Assembly: GCA_013141065.1 (NCBI GenBank)
Contig: JABFRR010000003.1
Span: forward strand, 186,001-250,000
Source: Bacteriovoracaceae bacterium
Lineage (GTDB): Bacteria > Bdellovibrionota > Bacteriovoracia > Bacteriovoracales > Bacteriovoracaceae
Reading direction: 5' to 3'
DNA length: 64,000 nucleotides
Below are positions 29,012-37,606 of the stretch, one piece after another. Under the pieces are notes generated by a model. The model searched no databases and was not told the origin of the DNA. It was given only the letters and a program-made list of their open reading frames with translations. A program made the translations under genes and the position numbers. Every line of letters starts with the position of its first letter. The first letter of the stretch is position 1.

Positions 29012-32000
29012 GATTTTAAATACTCCTTCATCGCATCGAAACTTGGACAAACTATGTAGAGACCACAATGCTGAATAAACATTTTACTAATAGAGTTTGG
29101 AATAGATCCTTTAAAGTAACCAAATCCATTTTCAATTTTAATGACATCCATATCATAGGTGGAGAGTTTATCGATTAATTTGGCGTGAAAGGCTTTTGCC
29201 GTTTTTTTATACTCATCTGAATTCTTTATTACATTTTTAAAAGACTCATAATAACTCAAGAAATGAAACTCATCTCCATCCCATGTACTAATCATCATTA
29301 GTGGCTGTTCTAGAAAATATTTAGTTGATGTAAAAGCTAATCCAGATTGACCAGACATATAGATGAGTCCAGCATCAGGTGATATTCCTGGTAAAGCTGA
29401 AGCCAAAAATGACTTCTCACTATATCTGTAAAATTGCGAAGCCGTTTCATTGTAAACAAGGGCGACGTTATATCGACTTGCAAGTTTTCTTAGTTCAATA
29501 AGAAAATCCATTGGAACTTTTTCCATCGTCTTTTGAAGAACGGGTTCTATCCACACTGCCAAGTATTCTTCTTTTTTCATCTCGGCTTCAACTAATGACA
29601 AAACTTCTTGGTAATTATTGACATTAGGATGGGGAAGTTTAGTTGAATTGAAATATCCATCTTGAGTATAACTTAATGAGCGAGCTAACATCGATCCATT
29701 TCCGAAAAAATGATTAGTGAACGTTAACATTTTGTTAATATTTTTTTCGCGAAGACTTGCTTCTGATTTTACCCAAATTGCTTTGGCAACTTTATCTGTA
29801 GCTTCAGATTGGCCAGAAGTTGTATAACCATGACGAAGATCTTCGGGAAGTACAGTTAAAAAATCTTTTACACCACTTAAAAATGCTTCACTTACAAAGT
29901 TTGAAAGACAAACTTTATTAATAAGATAAGGGAGCTGTAAATCAAAGTAATCATGGTTGAGGCTTTCAATAGACAGAGGAATTGTCGTTCCCCTACTTAA
30001 ATGAATGGTTGGTTTTTTCCAATCAACTTTAGTGGTGTAATAAAAAACATCACGATGGTCTTCAAAGTCAGGATAGTCTTCGAGCATATAGTTTTGCTCG
30101 ATTGCCCCAAGGGACAAGTTAATGTTGATCATTGCACCTGCTAGTCGATCACGATTTCGGCCTTGTATTCGTTTAATTCCTTTAATTATGGCCATTGTCG
30201 AAAGGGCGTACTTGAGGTTGCGGCCAAGTCCCGTTTTTTGTAAAGATGGATCTATCGTTACATCGAGCATGTAAAGTGAGTCATGATCTTTAAAATGAGG
30301 GTCCATGCGTACACCTCTCTCGAGAGGGTAAAGACCTAAAGGGCCGGCAAAAGCGATTGCCATTAATTTCTTTTTTCTATTTACAAGGCCCAAGCAAATG
30401 GCATTTTTATCTAAAACGGTATGTTCAAATTTTTCGATGTCAGTTTGTCTCGCTGGTTCATAAACGTTTTTTTGTAGATTTATAATGCTGTCGCGAAATT
30501 CTAAAAAATTAGAAGCATTTATTTCGATGAGCTCGACCTGTAGCGCTTCTACACTTTTATTTAAAAGTTGGTTTATGCTTTCAAAAACAGCTGTCGCTTC
30601 AATTTTTTTGCCAAAGACTTTGGCCAGCTTGGTTTTGAGCATTAGCTCATGCCACTGATAAATTTCAGCACTACCTAGGTTATCAGTTTCGGCATGAGTG
30701 GGAAGAGGCAACTCAACCTTTAAAAATAGTTCTGAGCAAATAGCGTCTAAGCGATCAAATAAGAAATCAAAATCTTTAGTTCCAAAAGCAGTATTTAAAC
30801 GAAAACGCAATGTTTGGCTTCCGGCAGGATAGTAGAGAAGTCCATGTTTAAATCTTAGGTCAACAAATTTATTCAATAGTCCAGGATCGATCACATCAAA
30901 AGCGAAAGCCATACCATTTATTCGAGGGCGTCTGATAAATTCTGGATATTTTTTAATTAATGCCTCAACTCTTGGCCCAACTTGACTTTCGAGATCCCAA
31001 ATGCGTGATTGGCACTGATCTAAACTAATCGCATGAGCATATCCTCTAAAAAATGAGGCAACAGAAAATTCTTCACCATAAAAGATTTTTTTAGTTTCAT
31101 GGTGTGAAAGAACCAAACCGACTTGTGATTTTTTTGCACAAACGACGTAATCCGGATTTAATTGTTCACCACTAAGCCCCTTCATTTTTAACTGACGATG
31201 CCAAAAAAATTCTCTCCCTAAATGAAAGCCGGTTTGGACTTCGTCGTGAATGACTGGAACTTTGAACGTTTTTGCCATCAATAAAAGTGCTGTATGAAAT
31301 CTATCGGAAGAATAGCAATCTCCACCTTCACATTGCATAGGTTCAATTAAGACAGCAAATATATTTTTTGATAAGAGTTGTTCTCTAACTGATAAAAGAA
31401 CATCAACTTCTTTTTTTATCATCAGATCTTCAGACCAACTAGTTGGTACTTTGAAATTTTTAAGTGAAGCTTCATTCCAGGTCTCGCGCCAGTCTTTGGG
31501 AAATTTTACGTTGATTTTGCTGTCATCTAGCTCTGGATACTTCACATACTCTGCTAAGTAATTTTTCCATTCAAATGGTTCACGTTTACTTTTATTCCAA
31601 GTGGCCGCGAGAGTGACCATCATTCGACCATGAAATGAACCTTCAAAAGCAAGAACTTTATTTGCTGTCGGATTCACTCGTTTTTGATAACAGTATCCTA
31701 ACGCAACTTCATTAGCTTCCGCACCAGAGTGTGTTGTTGTGATAAAAGTTTTTGACCAGTTTAACTTTCGCCCTAAAAAATTGACAAATGCTTGCCTAGC
31801 TTCTTTAAATTCTTTAGTGGTCGAATCATTTATCCAGCTTTCTAAGAATTGTGCTGATCCAAAAAAAACGGACGGATTGAATCCGTGGCCAAGAGTTGCA
31901 ATTTGTGAAGCTGCATCTAGAAGGTAATGAGTTTCTCCACTTGAAGATTCGATGGCCATATAAGGCCCGACAGAATCTTTGAGTTTTGTCAGATAGGTTT

Positions 32001-32094
32001 TTTTCTCTGCCGGAATCATATTTCCAGCATAGTATTTTTTTAGTGTCTCAAGACCTGCTGCTGCATCTTGAGCATTAATTATTGGAAGTTTCAT
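29008..32094 (-). CDS. Three-part fusion: lysine-6-aminotransferase-like, GNAT, inactive aminotransferase-like
   Basis: 1,028 residues. Part 1 (about 20-460) is a complete class III aminotransferase: THSGAEANEVALGY, FEGSFHGRMMVTLAATWN, EPMQCEGGD, VIHDEVQTGF (Asp284) and VVCAKKSQVG (PLP Lys321); the EGGD and KKxQV forms resemble L-lysine 6-aminotransferase. Part 2 (about 515-695) is a GNAT acetyltransferase with LDVTIDPSLQKTGLGRNL as its acetyl-CoA loop. Part 3 (about 700-1028) follows the aminotransferase pattern again (SGQSEATDKVA, VWIEPVLQK, LVYNETASQFYRYS) but has Asn882 for the cofactor Asp and no Lys (IYMSGQSG). AAGGAT lies 7 nt upstream of ATG. ddl ends 18 nt before it. Confidence 0.8.
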   Translation of the reverse strand: MKLPIINAQDAAAGLETLKKYYAGNMIPAEKKTYLTKLKDSVGPYMAIESSSGETHYLLDAASQIATLGHGFNPSVFFGSAQFLESWINDSTTKEFKEARQAFVNFLGRKLNWSKTFITTTHSGAEANEVALGYCYQKRVNPTANKVLAFEGSFHGRMMVTLAATWNKSKREPFEWKNYLAEYVKYPELDDSKINVKFPKDWRETWNEASLKNFKVPTSWSEDLMIKKEVDVLLSVREQLLSKNIFAVLIEPMQCEGGDCYSSDRFHTALLLMAKTFKVPVIHDEVQTGFHLGREFFWHRQLKMKGLSGEQLNPDYVVCAKKSQVGLVLSHHETKKIFYGEEFSVASFFRGYAHAISLDQCQSRIWDLESQVGPRVEALIKKYPEFIRRPRINGMAFAFDVIDPGLLNKFVDLRFKHGLLYYPAGSQTLRFRLNTAFGTKDFDFLFDRLDAICSELFLKVELPLPTHAETDNLGSAEIYQWHELMLKTKLAKVFGKKIEATAVFESINQLLNKSVEALQVELIEINASNFLEFRDSIINLQKNVYEPARQTDIEKFEHTVLDKNAICLGLVNRKKKLMAIAFAGPLGLYPLERGVRMDPHFKDHDSLYMLDVTIDPSLQKTGLGRNLKYALSTMAIIKGIKRIQGRNRDRLAGAMININLSLGAIEQNYMLEDYPDFEDHRDVFYYTTKVDWKKPTIHLSRGTTIPLSIESLNHDYFDLQLPYLINKVCLSNFVSEAFLSGVKDFLTVLPEDLRHGYTTSGQSEATDKVAKAIWVKSEASLREKNINKMLTFTNHFFGNGSMLARSLSYTQDGYFNSTKLPHPNVNNYQEVLSLVEAEMKKEEYLAVWIEPVLQKTMEKVPMDFLIELRKLASRYNVALVYNETASQFYRYSEKSFLASALPGISPDAGLIYMSGQSGLAFTSTKYFLEQPLMMISTWDGDEFHFLSYYESFKNVIKNSDEYKKTAKAFHAKLIDKLSTYDMDVIKIENGFGYFKGSIPNSISKMFIQHCGLYIVCPSFDAMKEYLKS

Positions 32095-32112
32095 AAGTCT
32101 ATCCTTGATTGA

Positions 32113-33135
32113 TTACAATATGTCTTTTTTAACAATATTTCCTAGGAACTTTAAATAAGAGTGTCCATTGTTTTCCATCATTTTGGGAAACATTGATATC
32201 GGCGTGGCCCCTGGAAAAGTGTTAATCTCGTTAAGTAAAATCTCACCATCATCGGTAAAGAAAAAATCGATTCGAGAAAGGTGACGAAGCTTTAATGCTT
32301 TAAAAGCTTTGATTGCATAGTCTTGCATTAACTTGACTGTCTCCCTAGATAAACCGGGGGCAACAATTTCGGTTGTTGTTTTACTGTTGGGATTATATTT
32401 TTCTTCATACGAATAAAATTTACTTGGACAACTAATTTCTCCAGGCAAGCTTGCATGGATAGTGCCTTCAAATTCATAGGTAGAGATTTCAAGTTCTCGA
32501 GCGTTCACCATTTTTTCCACAAGCACGTATTCTGAATAAGAAAAAGCCTTCTTGAGGGAAGTCTCTAATTCATCTTTTTTAAATACTTGATAGCAACCGA
32601 CACTTGAACCTTGTGAGGCAGCCTTGACAAAAACTTTTCCATACTTTGCAAAGAGTTCATGCGCTTTAGGAGATTCTTCTAAACTGGTTAAAAAGACAAA
32701 GGGTGTATTAGGAATATCAAGAGCATTAAACCAGAGTTTACTTGTGACTTTATTAAAGGCAATTAAACTTGCTTCAGGGCCACAACCTAAATAGGGAAGT
32801 GAAATCAAATCGAGATAGGTTTGAATTTCCCCCGTTTCACCAGGAGGCCCGTGAATACAAGGAACAACATAGTGAAGATCACAAAGTATTTCATTGTTAG
32901 AGACGAGTTGTCGTTTAAAATTTATTTCAACTGTTTTGCCATTATAAGCAGGCAAGTTTGAATCGATAATTCTGAAAACTTTGTCACTTGATTGAGGCTT
33001 TCCTATTTCGACTTTATAAATATTCAAATCGCCAATTTCAAGTAAGTTTTTTTCTAGATATTTTGCTGAGACCAACGAGACTTCGTGTTCCGTTCCACTT
33101 CCTCCACAAAGAAGAAGTACATTTTTTTTTGTCAT
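32113..33135 (-). CDS. ddl: D-alanine-D-alanine ligase
   Basis: 340 residues, in the Ddl size range. ATP-grasp features: LCGGSGTEHEVSLVSA, CIHGPPGETGEIQTYLDL, YLGCGPEASLIAFNKVTSK, KAASQGSSVGCYQV, VLVEKMVNARELEIS, and the metal-binding LSRIDFFFTDDGEILLNEINTFPGATPIS. It joins two D-Ala for peptidoglycan precursors. It lies 33 nt after thrS and 18 nt before the fusion gene with no terminator between, so it appears in one unit with the lysine-type genes. A ligase for another D-amino acid or dipeptide is possible but not indicated. Confidence 0.9.
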   Translation of the reverse strand: MTKKNVLLLCGGSGTEHEVSLVSAKYLEKNLLEIGDLNIYKVEIGKPQSSDKVFRIIDSNLPAYNGKTVEINFKRQLVSNNEILCDLHYVVPCIHGPPGETGEIQTYLDLISLPYLGCGPEASLIAFNKVTSKLWFNALDIPNTPFVFLTSLEESPKAHELFAKYGKVFVKAASQGSSVGCYQVFKKDELETSLKKAFSYSEYVLVEKMVNARELEISTYEFEGTIHASLPGEISCPSKFYSYEEKYNPNSKTTTEIVAPGLSRETVKLMQDYAIKAFKALKLRHLSRIDFFFTDDGEILLNEINTFPGATPISMFPKMMENNGHSYLKFLGNIVKKDIL

Positions 33136-33168
33136 TTTTTACCCTATCCTTAGGCAGTTAATGGTTAT

Positions 33169-34917
33169 TTATCTCAATTTTGCTGGCATTCTTTCCAAGT
33201 GAAGTTTAGTAAACATTTCTTTTAACTCCACAATACTTAGTGTTTTCGATCCTGCTTCGCCATAGCCTCTAATACTCACTGATTTATTCTCCATCTCTCT
33301 ATCACCAATGACGAGCATAAATGGAGTTTTTGATTGCTGAATCTGTCTGGTTTTATATCCCATTGTTTCATTTCTATCATCGACTTTGACTCGAAAACCT
33401 AACTCTTTGAGCTCTAATGCCAATGCACGTGAGAACTCAAGATGTTTATCTGTAGACACCGGTACAACGACGGCTTGCTCGGGCGATAACCAAAAGGGAA
33501 AAATTCCAGCGATATGTTCAAGATAGACACCTATGAATCTTTCAAGTGATCCCAAAAGTGCACGGTGAATAACGACAGGTCTAACATCCTGGCCTTCTTG
33601 ATTTGTATATTTTAAATCGAAACGATCAGGCAACTGGAAATCGAGTTGGATTGTTCCTAGTTGATGCCATCTTCCGATTGCATCAGCAATTTGAATATCT
33701 ATTTTCGGCCCATAAAACGCGCCATCTCCAGCATTAATTTGGTAAGCATGGCCTGATTTATCGAGAGCTCCTTGAAGGGCTTTTTCAGCGATATCCCAAG
33801 TTGCATCATCTCCTGCTTTTGATTCCGGCCTAGTCGATAGTCCAATTTTGATTTGATTAAAGCCGAAGTGGTCATAGCAAATGAAAAACATTTCCATTAA
33901 TTTAATAATCTCAGCTTCTATACCTTCAAGTGAAATAAAAATATGAGCGTCATCTTGGCAAAAAGAGCGCACTCTAGTGAGTCCTGCAACCGCCCCCGCA
34001 CTTTCATAACGGTGTAAGCGACCAAAATCAGCATAGCGCATTGGAAGGTCACGGTATGAATATTTATAGTGTTTAAACATCAACATGTGACAAGGACAAT
34101 TCATGGGCTTTAAGGCAAATTCTTTTTTGTCGACTTGAGAAAAATACATGTTTTCTTTGTAGTGCGCATAGTGCCCAGATGTATGCCATAAATCAGAATC
34201 TAGTAGCATGGGAGTGATGACTTCATCATATCCATACTTAACATAAATTCTTCTCATGAAAGCGACTAGTTCGTTATAAACAGTTGTCCCTTTTGGCATA
34301 AAAAATGGTGAAGCGGGAGCGACTGACTCAAAATGGAAAAGCTCTTGTTCTTTACCCAGTTTTCGATGGTCGCGCTTTTTAGCTTCTTCTAAAAAGATCA
34401 TGTGGTCTTCGAGTTGCTTTTTAGTTGTGAAACTTACCGCATAAATTCTTTGCAACATTTTATTATTAGAATCCCCCTTCCAGTAAGCACCGGCAGTGTG
34501 AAGGAGTTTAAAAAATTTAGGAAGATGCCCTGTATTTTCGACGTGAGGGCCTCGGCACAAGTCGACGAATTCACCTTGTTCATAACAAGAAATTTCTTGG
34601 TCTACTGGAATTCCTTCGACAACTTCTACTTTGAGTGGTTGATCTTTCTTTTTCCAAAATTCGATATTTTCATCTCTTGAAAAAACCAGTCGTTTGATTG
34701 CGTGTTTTTCATCAATTATCTCATGCATGACTTTTTCTATTTTTTCTAAGTCTTCATCGAGAATTTTTGTATCGAGATCAATGTCATAGTAAAATCCATT
34801 TTCAATGACTGGGCCTATGCCAAATTGAGGATTTTGTGTTTTATAAATTCTTGAAATAGCATGGGCCATTAAGTGAGCAGTTGAATGTCGTATAGTGTCT
34901 AAGTCGTATTTGGCCAT
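33169..34917 (-). CDS. thrS: Threonyl-tRNA synthetase lacking the N-terminal TGS domain
   Basis: 582 residues against about 640 in E. coli. It starts directly at the editing domain (RHSTAHLMAHAI, with the HxxxH metal site; YYDIDL; CRGPHV), followed by the class II core (MKPMNCPCHMLMFKH, RYADFGRLHRYESAGAVAGLTRVRSFCQDDAHIF, RPVVIHRALLGSLERF) and the C-terminal anticodon-binding domain. The TGS domain is absent, and no upstream open frame could supply it; GGAGA six nt before ATG 34917 fixes the start. Editing and zinc-binding residues look intact. It is the first gene of the long minus-strand unit. Confidence 0.95.
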   Translation of the reverse strand: MAKYDLDTIRHSTAHLMAHAISRIYKTQNPQFGIGPVIENGFYYDIDLDTKILDEDLEKIEKVMHEIIDEKHAIKRLVFSRDENIEFWKKKDQPLKVEVVEGIPVDQEISCYEQGEFVDLCRGPHVENTGHLPKFFKLLHTAGAYWKGDSNNKMLQRIYAVSFTTKKQLEDHMIFLEEAKKRDHRKLGKEQELFHFESVAPASPFFMPKGTTVYNELVAFMRRIYVKYGYDEVITPMLLDSDLWHTSGHYAHYKENMYFSQVDKKEFALKPMNCPCHMLMFKHYKYSYRDLPMRYADFGRLHRYESAGAVAGLTRVRSFCQDDAHIFISLEGIEAEIIKLMEMFFICYDHFGFNQIKIGLSTRPESKAGDDATWDIAEKALQGALDKSGHAYQINAGDGAFYGPKIDIQIADAIGRWHQLGTIQLDFQLPDRFDLKYTNQEGQDVRPVVIHRALLGSLERFIGVYLEHIAGIFPFWLSPEQAVVVPVSTDKHLEFSRALALELKELGFRVKVDDRNETMGYKTRQIQQSKTPFMLVIGDREMENKSVSIRGYGEAGSKTLSIVELKEMFTKLHLERMPAKLR

Positions 34918-34961
34918 GAATGTCTCCGCGCGAGTGGTCTCTATTACTTTTTTACAGAGTT

Positions 34962-34990
34962 AGTTTATCAGCCCAAAGTAGACAAATCAA
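34962..34990 (-). promoter_or_regulatory. Promoter of the thrS-ddl-...-scoB unit
   Basis: Read on the minus strand, TTGATT (34990-34985) and TAAACT (34967-34962) are 17 nt apart. This would start transcription near 34955, giving a 5' UTR of about 38 nt. No T-box or attenuator hairpin is seen in that leader. Confidence 0.5.
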
Positions 34991-34994
34991 TGAG

Positions 34995-35044
34995 TTGAAT
35001 CTTACTTTTGAAAAAATCTTACAATGCGCTTTTGACGCTGTAAG
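34995..35044 (+). promoter_or_regulatory. Possible promoter with overlapping inverted repeat before the TPR regulator gene
   Basis: TTGAAT (34995-35000) and TACAAT (35020-35025) form a weak promoter with a long 19-nt spacer. CTTACA (35018-35023) and TGTAAG (35039-35044), with GCG/CGC inside, make a dyad that covers the -10 and the start point. It could be an operator, possibly for autoregulation, or an RNA hairpin. Confidence 0.35.
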
Positions 35045-35118
35045 AATCACGTGGTATGAATTTCGAGCTTCTCGATAAAACGAGGGCAACCATTCACTCA
35101 TTTATCGGAGATTGCACC

Positions 35119-36390
35119 ATGGTTACAAGTCAGGATTTGGGATTAAATACAGGTTCAAATACCAGTGAAATAACTCCCTATATAGGTCTTTTGACATCTG
35201 ATGTGACATTGGGTGATTTGGTCTCTAAAACAGAAGTGGCCAGATCATTTTACCAGTTGGGAAAAGTCTATTACGACAAAGCAGATCTTGCTAATGCAGA
35301 AGAGTCATTTGTTAAGGCCCTTACTTTTGCTGATCCTATTATAGATGGTTTTTCAGTTTTAAAAACCTACGGATTCCTCATTCGTATAGCGTCAGAAAAA
35401 CTTGAAGATTCAAAAGCGCAAAAATACATCAATGAAAGTGACAAATTAATGGATACACTTTCAAGAGCACTTCCCACTTTGAGTTCTGAATATTTTTATA
35501 ATCTTGGTGTGGTTAAAAATTATGGTGGCAATTTTGAAGAAGCTAAAGCCAATTTCGAACTGGCCTACAAAAAATCAAGTGAAGAAAACGAACCAGAACT
35601 TCTTTCTAAATGTTTACTTTCGCTTGCAACGAATGCGTTTTATCGAAAAGATTTAGAGTTGTCACTTCGCTACTTAGACCAACTTAATGACCTCTTAAAA
35701 ATCATCAAAAAATTCTACCTTTCAGGTGCAATGTATACTTATTACGCGAAGATTTTTATTGAGATGGATGAAAATGATAAGGCCCTCAATTATTACAAAC
35801 TTGCAAACGAATATCTTCAATCAAAAAAATGCTGGAACCTTTACGGCTATATTCTTTTTGGTAAAGCGACTGCCATGAAAAAAGCAGGCAATTTTGATAG
35901 TGCATTAACACTATTTCAACTTGCACAAGAGTCAATCGATACGACTATATTTAGACGTCTTAATCAGTTAATTGAAGCTGAAATTGATGATGTCAATGAT
36001 TCTACGGTTGATTTATATCTTGATAGAACGAACCGAAAAATTGTTGAAAGATCATTGGGAACAATAGATTTTAAACACCGCTTTGTGCTTTTAGAAATAT
36101 TATTTTTGTTATCTAAAAATCCAGGAACTTACTACGACAAAGAACAATTAGCGAAGATGATTTGGAAAGATGAATACAATCCTTTAATTCACGATAAACT
36201 TATTTATACGTCTGTCAGTCGTTTAAGAAAATTAATCGAGCCAACTGATGCGGACTCAAAAAGAAAGTATATTATTCGCGGTAAAGACGGTTATACATTT
36301 AATCCTTTAGCAAAAATTCGCTTTCATATGGAAGTCAAAACAAACTCTGAACGCTCAATCGGAAACGTTGATTTAAGTTCACCTGTGTAA
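35119..36390 (+). CDS. TPR protein with C-terminal OmpR-type winged-helix DNA-binding domain
   Basis: 423 residues from ATG 35119, which has GGAG 8 nt upstream; an in-frame ATG at 35056 lacks one. Residues about 40-300 are repeated helix pairs typical of TPRs (QLGKVYYDKADLANAEESFVKAL; YNLGVVKNYGGNFEEAKANFE; FGKATAMKKAGNFDSALTLFQ). Residues about 305-400 are a Trans_reg_C-like winged helix (LLEILFLLSKNPGTYYDKEQ, LIYTSVSRLRKLIEP, IIRGKDGYTFNP). There is no receiver domain, so the TPR part probably senses a protein or peptide. It is divergent from thrS and directly followed by rimI. Targets are unknown. Confidence 0.82.
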   Translation: MVTSQDLGLNTGSNTSEITPYIGLLTSDVTLGDLVSKTEVARSFYQLGKVYYDKADLANAEESFVKALTFADPIIDGFSVLKTYGFLIRIASEKLEDSKAQKYINESDKLMDTLSRALPTLSSEYFYNLGVVKNYGGNFEEAKANFELAYKKSSEENEPELLSKCLLSLATNAFYRKDLELSLRYLDQLNDLLKIIKKFYLSGAMYTYYAKIFIEMDENDKALNYYKLANEYLQSKKCWNLYGYILFGKATAMKKAGNFDSALTLFQLAQESIDTTIFRRLNQLIEAEIDDVNDSTVDLYLDRTNRKIVERSLGTIDFKHRFVLLEILFLLSKNPGTYYDKEQLAKMIWKDEYNPLIHDKLIYTSVSRLRKLIEPTDADSKRKYIIRGKDGYTFNPLAKIRFHMEVKTNSERSIGNVDLSSPV

Positions 36391-36867
36391 TTGTTTGTGC
36401 CGGGAAATTTAAGTATTTTTACTCATTCGTCTGAGCTCTCATCGGCCCAGTTTCATGCACTTTATGAATTGGATCAGCATCATTTCCCAATTCCTTGGAC
36501 TAAACAAGCGTGGCAATCTTACTTTGATTCCCACAGTGATTATCTTATTATGGCCTATTTTGAGTCGAATAGTCCTCAGGTTTTAGGCTTCGCGTTATGG
36601 CAAACTTCTGCCGCAGATTCCTTTGCGCATCTTTTAAAAATTGCTGTCGATAGTCATTTCCGGCAAAAGGGAGCGGGAGAGAAAATCATGAAAGCCTCTC
36701 TTACGGCCCTCAATTCAAAGCAAATTAAAGATTATTTTCTTGAGGTCGAGGAAAATAATAGTGCTGCAGTGACCCTCTATAAAAAGATGGGATTTAAAAC
36801 AATTCATAAAAAAGAGAAGTTTTACTCTAATGGCGAAGCTGCATTAATCATGACGCTTAGTATTTAA
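36391..36867 (+). CDS. rimI: GNAT acetyltransferase, RimI-like
   Basis: 158 residues from TTG 36391, directly abutting the stop of the regulator gene. RimI features are present: HFPIPWTKQAW, HLLKIAVDSHFRQKGAGEKIM (acetyl-CoA loop Q-K-G-A-G) and the C-terminal FLEVEENNSAAVTLYKKMGFKTI then KFYSNGEAALIM. RimI acetylates the N-terminal Ala of ribosomal protein S18, though RimI-like enzymes can have other targets. GTG 36397 is an alternative start. Confidence 0.82.
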   Translation: MFVPGNLSIFTHSSELSSAQFHALYELDQHHFPIPWTKQAWQSYFDSHSDYLIMAYFESNSPQVLGFALWQTSAADSFAHLLKIAVDSHFRQKGAGEKIMKASLTALNSKQIKDYFLEVEENNSAAVTLYKKMGFKTIHKKEKFYSNGEAALIMTLSI

Positions 36868-36879
36868 ACGAGCAAATGT

Positions 36880-36907
36880 TTGCAATTGAAAGAAAATTTG
36901 ATATAGT
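36880..36907 (+). promoter_or_regulatory. Promoter of the rimP-nusA-infB operon
   Basis: TTGCAA (36880-36885) and TATAGT (36902-36907) are 16 nt apart, just after the rimI stop. The start point near 36914 would give a leader of about 135 nt before rimP containing a strong terminator-like hairpin. Confidence 0.55.
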
Positions 36908-37000
36908 CACACCGTTGAGATCAAGAGTTATTTTTTTATTTAAGAAAAGACTAAGTTCTTAACCTCCGAAAATAGTGTAGTAAATGTACTGATTATATAT

Positions 37001-37033
37001 AAGGGTGGATTTTTTATTCCGCCCTTTTTTTTT
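37001..37033 (+). terminator. Leader terminator (attenuator) before rimP
   Basis: AAGGGTGGA (37001-37009) pairs with TCCGCCCTT (37018-37026, one G-U), loop of eight, followed by a run of nine T. It lies between the operon promoter and the rimP start (17 nt further), so transcription of rimP-nusA-infB must pass it. Control by NusA itself or another factor is an inference. Confidence 0.75.
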
Positions 37034-37049
37034 ATTAAATGGGATAAAA

Positions 37050-37574
37050 ATGGTTCTGAAGGGCCCTCGAACTGGAATTGAATTAAAGTTTTTTGAATTA
37101 ACTCAAAAAATTCTTGCTGAAAATAATCTCGAACTTTACGAGATGGAATGGCATGCACCCTCAGGTAATCTTGTGGTTTTTATTATGAACCCAGAAACCA
37201 AAACAGCGCTTTTAGAAGATTGTGTAAAGATAGATAGAGGCTTTAATCCTTACCTTGAAACTGAAAGTTGGATCCCCGAAAATTTTACTTTAGAAGTGTC
37301 CTCGCCAGGTCTTTATAGAACTCTTTCGAAAGTTGAACATTTTCAAAGTGCAATTGGTGAAGATGTCATGCTTCATTTAGTGAAGAAAATTGATGAAGAA
37401 AAGTACCTTGATTTTCCAAAAGCCATGAGAAATAATTTAAAAATCAAAGTAAAATTAGAAAGTGTAGATGATGATTCCATTATGGTCGATGCCAAAGGCA
37501 CCCGTATTCACATTCCATTTTTACAAATAAAGAAAGCAAACTTAGAAACGAACTTAAGTGATAATAAAGAATAA
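37050..37574 (+). CDS. rimP: Ribosome maturation factor RimP
   Basis: 174 residues from ATG 37050 (GGGAT upstream); the in-frame GTG at 37005 lies inside the terminator stem and is not credible. The N-terminal domain (LELYEMEWHAPSGNLVVFI, CVKIDRGFNPYLE) leads to the RimP signature FTLEVSSPGLYRTL, then the SH3-like C-terminal domain. RimP assists 30S maturation. First gene of the rimP-nusA-infB-rbfA-truB operon; nusA follows after 32 nt. Confidence 0.92.
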   Translation: MVLKGPRTGIELKFFELTQKILAENNLELYEMEWHAPSGNLVVFIMNPETKTALLEDCVKIDRGFNPYLETESWIPENFTLEVSSPGLYRTLSKVEHFQSAIGEDVMLHLVKKIDEEKYLDFPKAMRNNLKIKVKLESVDDDSIMVDAKGTRIHIPFLQIKKANLETNLSDNKE

Positions 37575-37606
37575 TTAATAATTAATAAAAAGGAAGGAAG
37601 GTTCAT

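Noticed and set aside
25361-34917. Interpretation as a nonribosomal or beta-lactam-type biosynthetic cluster because of ddl plus a C45 acyltransferase
   Set aside because: No synthetase, carrier protein, tailoring oxidase or exporter is present; the CoA transferase and two aminotransferases fit amino-acid catabolism better.
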